DNA from: Stratiolaelaps scimitus | Lineage: Eukaryota; Arthropoda; Arachnida; Mesostigmata; Laelapidae | Assembly (NCBI GenBank): GCA_019614645.1 | Contig: JABWDB010000005.1 | Coordinates: forward strand, 776,001-840,000 | DNA length: 64,000 nt | Direction: 5' to 3' | Part shown: positions 60,881 to 64,000 of the stretch, piece by piece | Numbering within the stretch: position 1 is the stretch's first letter | How the letters are laid out: each line of letters begins with the position of its first letter | The notes under the pieces: generated by a model | Told to the model about the DNA's origin: nothing | What the model saw: only the letters and a program-made list of their open reading frames with translations | Databases searched by the model: none | Translations under genes and position numbers: made by a program

Positions 60881-60890
60881 CTTATATACA
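60881..60890 (-). promoter_or_regulatory. TATA box of the 60411-60728 gene
   Basis: Minus strand TGTATATAAG followed by CCATCGTAC; the paralogue has TATATAAG followed by ACATCGTAG at the same place. A second TATA-like GTTATATAAA at 60851-60860 is not shared. Further shared leader blocks: CGTCTAT and AAAACGACG, then TCTGT. Confidence 0.65.
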
Positions 60891-62172
60891 AAAATGCTAC
60901 TTCGGCTTCAGGGATGTGAGGATTCTTCCCACGAACATTTGTCGTAGTGATGCCATAGGGGAAAGTGTGGACCCGTATCTGAAGGGCGAAGTGCTGGAGG
61001 CCAGCAGAGAATGATTTTAATATATAAAATGTATGATATTTTTGCTGGTTCACTAAAATGATTTATTCAAACATACAGTAATTAGGAATTATTTCTAGGG
61101 ATTTCTAGGGATGATAAATATTGTTCTGAAAAGGCGAACCACGTCGCTGAAACCGGAGCGCTTGTCTAACCATTGCCCTTGTCTGCAGAGCATATCTGAG
61201 ATAGCCCTGCAGCGTTTGGCGAGACCATCTCAGATATGCTCTGCTAATTATTAGCTCGAAAGCTAAAAAGGAAATAATTTCATTCTCGTAGAAAAGGACA
61301 TGCCTGGACGATATCGTTGGCAACGCGATGTCGCCAGCTCAGATCCCTCGCTTCAATCGTCCCGTCGTAGTCACAATTCGACACGATCCGATCCAGATCA
61401 CATACGGCGCGCACCCATGCAGCGGCGCTGCCAGCACTAGTTGTCGCGAACCGAGGATTCGCACTGTGCGCGACCCGGTCGCCCAGACGGTTGGGTGGCA
61501 GCGTTCGTGAAGCCGCTGGATAGCTACTACGCGACAGCGACGGTATCACTCTACGAATGGGAGGACGACGAGTGAGAGGTCTTTAAGAGACAAGCGGTCA
61601 AAACTTGAAATTTGTCGGCCAAAGTCTTGAAATCGGTGTTAGCTGTTTTAGGAACCTAGAATCTATTTAGGGTAGAAGATCGTAGTGCGTTTTGTACTGA
61701 ACGCGTGCCACGGGTGCTGCCGGGGCATGCTATCAAGATTTTGTAGTCGTCCATAACAATTATTACGTTAGCAAGCGCCGCAAGCGGTGAACAACCCGTC
61801 AAAACGAGGACCGAGACGTATTTAACAGTAAAAAAACGCACAACACACGGCGACAGTGTATCAGTATTGTTTTCGTAAGGACATGATGCGCGCCAGCCCC
61901 ACGGTGGCGACACCCCACCGAAAAGAACTTGCCCGAACGTGGCTTGTGGAGTGGTGCATCGAGGCAGGCGTCAGATGCCACTCTTTCGGCCGGCCGTATG
62001 TTCTCCCATCGCTCCACACGCCATCCGAAGGTTTATCATGGTGAACACCCTCACCCAAGGGCCATGACGCGAAGAGGCAATCCACAACTACTGTTTACGC
62101 ACATAAGGACAACAGGCTATATAAATCCAAATGAAAGCTTTGACTAAATCAAATTAAAGCTTTTCGCGCCCT
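60891..62172. other. Spacer between the two paralogues
   Basis: Contains a tandem atttctaggg pair (61091-61110), the 18-bp inverted repeat (61185-61244) and a GC-richer piece at 61.3-61.6 kb with frames on both strands (61280-61549 minus, 61328-61510 plus), none recognised. I looked for a third, decayed copy of the small gene and saw none. Confidence 0.5.
61185..61244. repeat. Perfect 18-bp inverted repeat, 24-nt loop
   Basis: GCAGAGCATATCTGAGAT at 61185-61202 and its exact reverse complement at 61227-61244. It is the longest perfect foldback found by eye. Pairing stops abruptly at both outer ends. It could be a MITE remnant, a small-RNA hairpin, or a regulatory palindrome; a typical miRNA precursor would be longer and carry mismatches. 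Confidence 0.92.
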
Positions 62173-62178
62173 TTTATT
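62173..62178 (-). terminator. Polyadenylation signal of the 62242-62559 gene
   Basis: AATAAA on the minus strand, 63 nt after the stop codon. Confidence 0.7.
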
Positions 62179-62241
62179 TTTATACCTCACTGGTGTAGTT
62201 ACCCCGTTAGCATTGCTGGCTGGTTCCTGTCATTCCTCCTA

Positions 62242-62559
62242 CTATGCTTGGAACTTATTGATTTCAACAAATGCCGCTTTGATAACTTTCTCGATAAGTT
62301 CCTTCTCGTTGTCCGCCACAACGCCCTTCAGGTGCTTGATCGAATCTTCCTGGAACTTCTTCCGGATATCTTCGCATTCGCCCTTTTGTGGACATCCGCC
62401 CTTTTTCTTCAACTCTTCATACGCAGTATTAAAGTACTCCTCGAGCTTCGCGGTGGAGGCCTCACTGAGGCTCATATTCTTAGCGGTGTCCAGAAGAATC
62501 TTCTTGCTCTCGGCAGCGAACTTCTTCAGCTCACAATCGGTCAGACATTTCTCAGCCAT
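62242..62559 (-). CDS. Small four-cysteine helical protein, paralogue 2 (family not recognised)
   Basis: Complete 105-codon single-exon gene in the same orientation as, and 1.5 kb upstream of, its paralogue. The ATG (62559) has A at -3 and G at +4. Cysteines 5, 9, 56 and 62 are conserved. The best-conserved blocks are SKKILLDTAK, KFQEDSIK, VADNEKEL and AAFVEINK; the loop around residues 54-64 varies most (GCPQKGECED here). Val94 of the paralogue is Lys here. The homologous TATA box is about 175-185 nt upstream. The head-to-tail arrangement and shared promoter blocks indicate a tandem duplication that included regulatory DNA. No signal peptide, no membrane segment, function unknown. Confidence 0.88.
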   Translation of the reverse strand: MAEKCLTDCELKKFAAESKKILLDTAKNMSLSEASTAKLEEYFNTAYEELKKKGGCPQKGECEDIRKKFQEDSIKHLKGVVADNEKELIEKVIKAAFVEINKFQA

Positions 62560-62732
62560 TATAATCTAGAGGGGACTCACTCGTAACTAGGAAGACCTCA
62601 ATACAACGTTCGCCGTACTCCCAACGAATCGCCGACAAACCTCTGACAGCCTCTTTGTTACAGACAGATAACGTCGTTTTTTACTTTGATAGACGAGAGC
62701 TAATTTGACGTAAACAGACGCGTCTACGATGT

Positions 62733-62743
62733 CTTATATATAA
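62733..62743 (-). promoter_or_regulatory. TATA box of the 62242-62559 gene
   Basis: Minus strand TTATATATAAG followed by ACATCGTAG, aligned with the paralogue's box. Downstream leader blocks CGTCTAT, AAAACGACG and TCTGTCTGT are shared with the other gene, pointing to a common core promoter. Confidence 0.65.
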
Positions 62744-64000
62744 AGTTAATGATAAATGTCGTTCTGATAGACAATCATGTTGCGGGGAAGTAAGAATTTG
62801 TTTTTGTTCTCATTCACACGCCGTATCGTGCGCTGACTTGACAGAAATCATTGATCGGCAGCGATTTTCTGACCACATTAATTTTTCGTTCGGCTCCGTC
62901 TATTTGTGAATTTGAAACTTGAAATCACCCACAAGAATGACGACCTACATCGGCTATTGTCTCAAACTCATGTAACATGGAACGTCAGATAGACGTCGCC
63001 AGGAAACTACCCGTGATTGAAAATATACATTGGAATACCTACTCTGTGGGCCGGCTTGGCGATTGTGTGCGAATACAATAATACAATTGTCTTCCCTGTC
63101 ATTGATGTTTCTACAGCTTGCTGTGTCGTATTGTTCAATCCGGCCGGGATCTTGAAATACGTTGTCCTCATGGCGACGCGGCGATGGAGGAGGAAATCAG
63201 TGCCTTCGTGTGTGTGTGTGTGATGTGTGCAATTACGATGTCGAACGCCGGTGGACAACCAGCTCCGAGGAGTTGGTTGGGTACGTTGCCTTGGGGGTAC
63301 CCCCAGCTGACGTTCGGTTTAAAGAAAATCTCGAGGTCCACCTATTGAAAATTGGTGACACTCGCTCCGCGCTAGTGTGGCGGTGACGATTCACGTCAAA
63401 AACGTCCCCAAAAAACAAGACTACATTACCACCGTAGGTGAGTGCACGTCGAACGTCATTTGAATACAATGAACAATGCCAAACAACCAGACGACAAAGT
63501 CACTTTTTACGAAGTGACAACGTCGGCGCGTTGGGCCAGACCGCTCCGAAATCAGAAGCGCCGATCGGTCCATCTTGTTGCTCGCGGAACAACTGATTTC
63601 CTTCAGCCGTGGGCCTTTAACAGCGACGGAGACGTTCGCCTTACGTGTCGATTTCATTCGAAGTCCCACGAAGCGGTGGAAGCTCGATGCAACAGAAAAC
63701 AATGTTTTGTATACATTGTTTTTGTGGACCGCCTCGTAGCTTTCCCCGTTATCTGCCAATGGACGAACCAACCTCTTAAAGGCAGGACGACATGTAAAAT
63801 TAACAGGTAAAAACGCGGCCAAAAAGGCACGAGTCAAAAATACAATGGTAATAATCAGCACACAACAGTGAGTATCATGAAGCGACTGCAACAACAACAA
63901 TATAGCTATTGTACAATTGTAACACTTAAGAGAAGGTATGGACGTGCGCTAGAATCGAGAACGAATCGTAAAGCAGGAAGGCTCTCCTTTATTTACACAT
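62744..64000. other. Right end of the window; no gene recognised
   Basis: Plus frames at 63017-63386 and 63442-63810 are open, the latter ending just before an acag|gtaaaa donor-like site at about 63807, and a tag|gtgagtg donor-like site is at about 63436. A short plus frame ending at the latter reads HVKNVPKKQDYITTV, which is protein-like but not recognised. Minus frame 63421-63900 is a likely shadow. A gene may begin here and continue to the right. Confidence 0.3.

Noticed and set aside
63330..63436. Short plus segment ending at taggtgagtg with a protein-like peptide
   Set aside because: Acceptor is weak and the open stretch is only about 25 codons; kept only as a note in the region entry.
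1..64000. CRISPR arrays, bacterial operons, phage or integron structures
   Set aside because: No regularly spaced direct repeats with unique spacers and no bacterial gene organisation; simple tandem repeats only.

Overview
The window reads as nuclear DNA of an animal with a large, repeat-rich, intron-rich genome. An arthropod, possibly a mite or other chelicerate, is my best guess, but nothing here fixes the species. Signs of a eukaryote are a splice-delimited exon of protein phosphatase 1, TATA-box genes with AATAAA polyadenylation signals, tRNA-derived SINE-like copies, a U2 snRNA 5' fragment, and dense TA, CAG, GCC, AAT and GA microsatellites. There are no bacterial operons, ribosome-binding sites or CRISPR arrays. 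Most open reading frames in this sequence are chance or microsatellite-driven (runs of Tyr-Ile, Leu, Ala, Gln).

Layout. 1-5.5 kb is the presumed first intron of a minus-strand PP1 catalytic-subunit gene. Its first coding exon (33 codons) is at 5479-5577 with a strong GTAAGT donor; the catalytic exons must lie left of the window. 5.6-25 kb is gene-poor sequence with SSRs, several degenerate tRNA-derived elements and copies of a retroelement 3' end that finishes in a small hairpin and an A-tail. 25-44 kb holds a U2 fragment, a non-LTR retrotransposon remnant, tandem duplications and a few exon-like segments with good splice signals but no recognised product. 44-60 kb is more of the same, with GC/CpG-rich stretches around 55.5-57.2 kb.

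The clearest complete genes are two head-to-tail, single-exon, minus-strand paralogues at 60411-60728 and 62242-62559. Each encodes a 105-residue, lysine/glutamate-rich, helical protein with four conserved cysteines. They are 79% identical (83/105), share promoter blocks including a TATA box, and each has an AATAAA signal shortly after the stop. I do not recognise the family. A perfect 18-bp inverted repeat lies between them.

The strongest candidate for something undescribed is this small tandem gene family with its duplicated promoter. Second is a retroelement family whose 3' end is a short stem-loop plus A-tail; one insertion at 8.7 kb, flanked by a 14-bp target-site duplication, consists of almost nothing but that stem-loop and tail.
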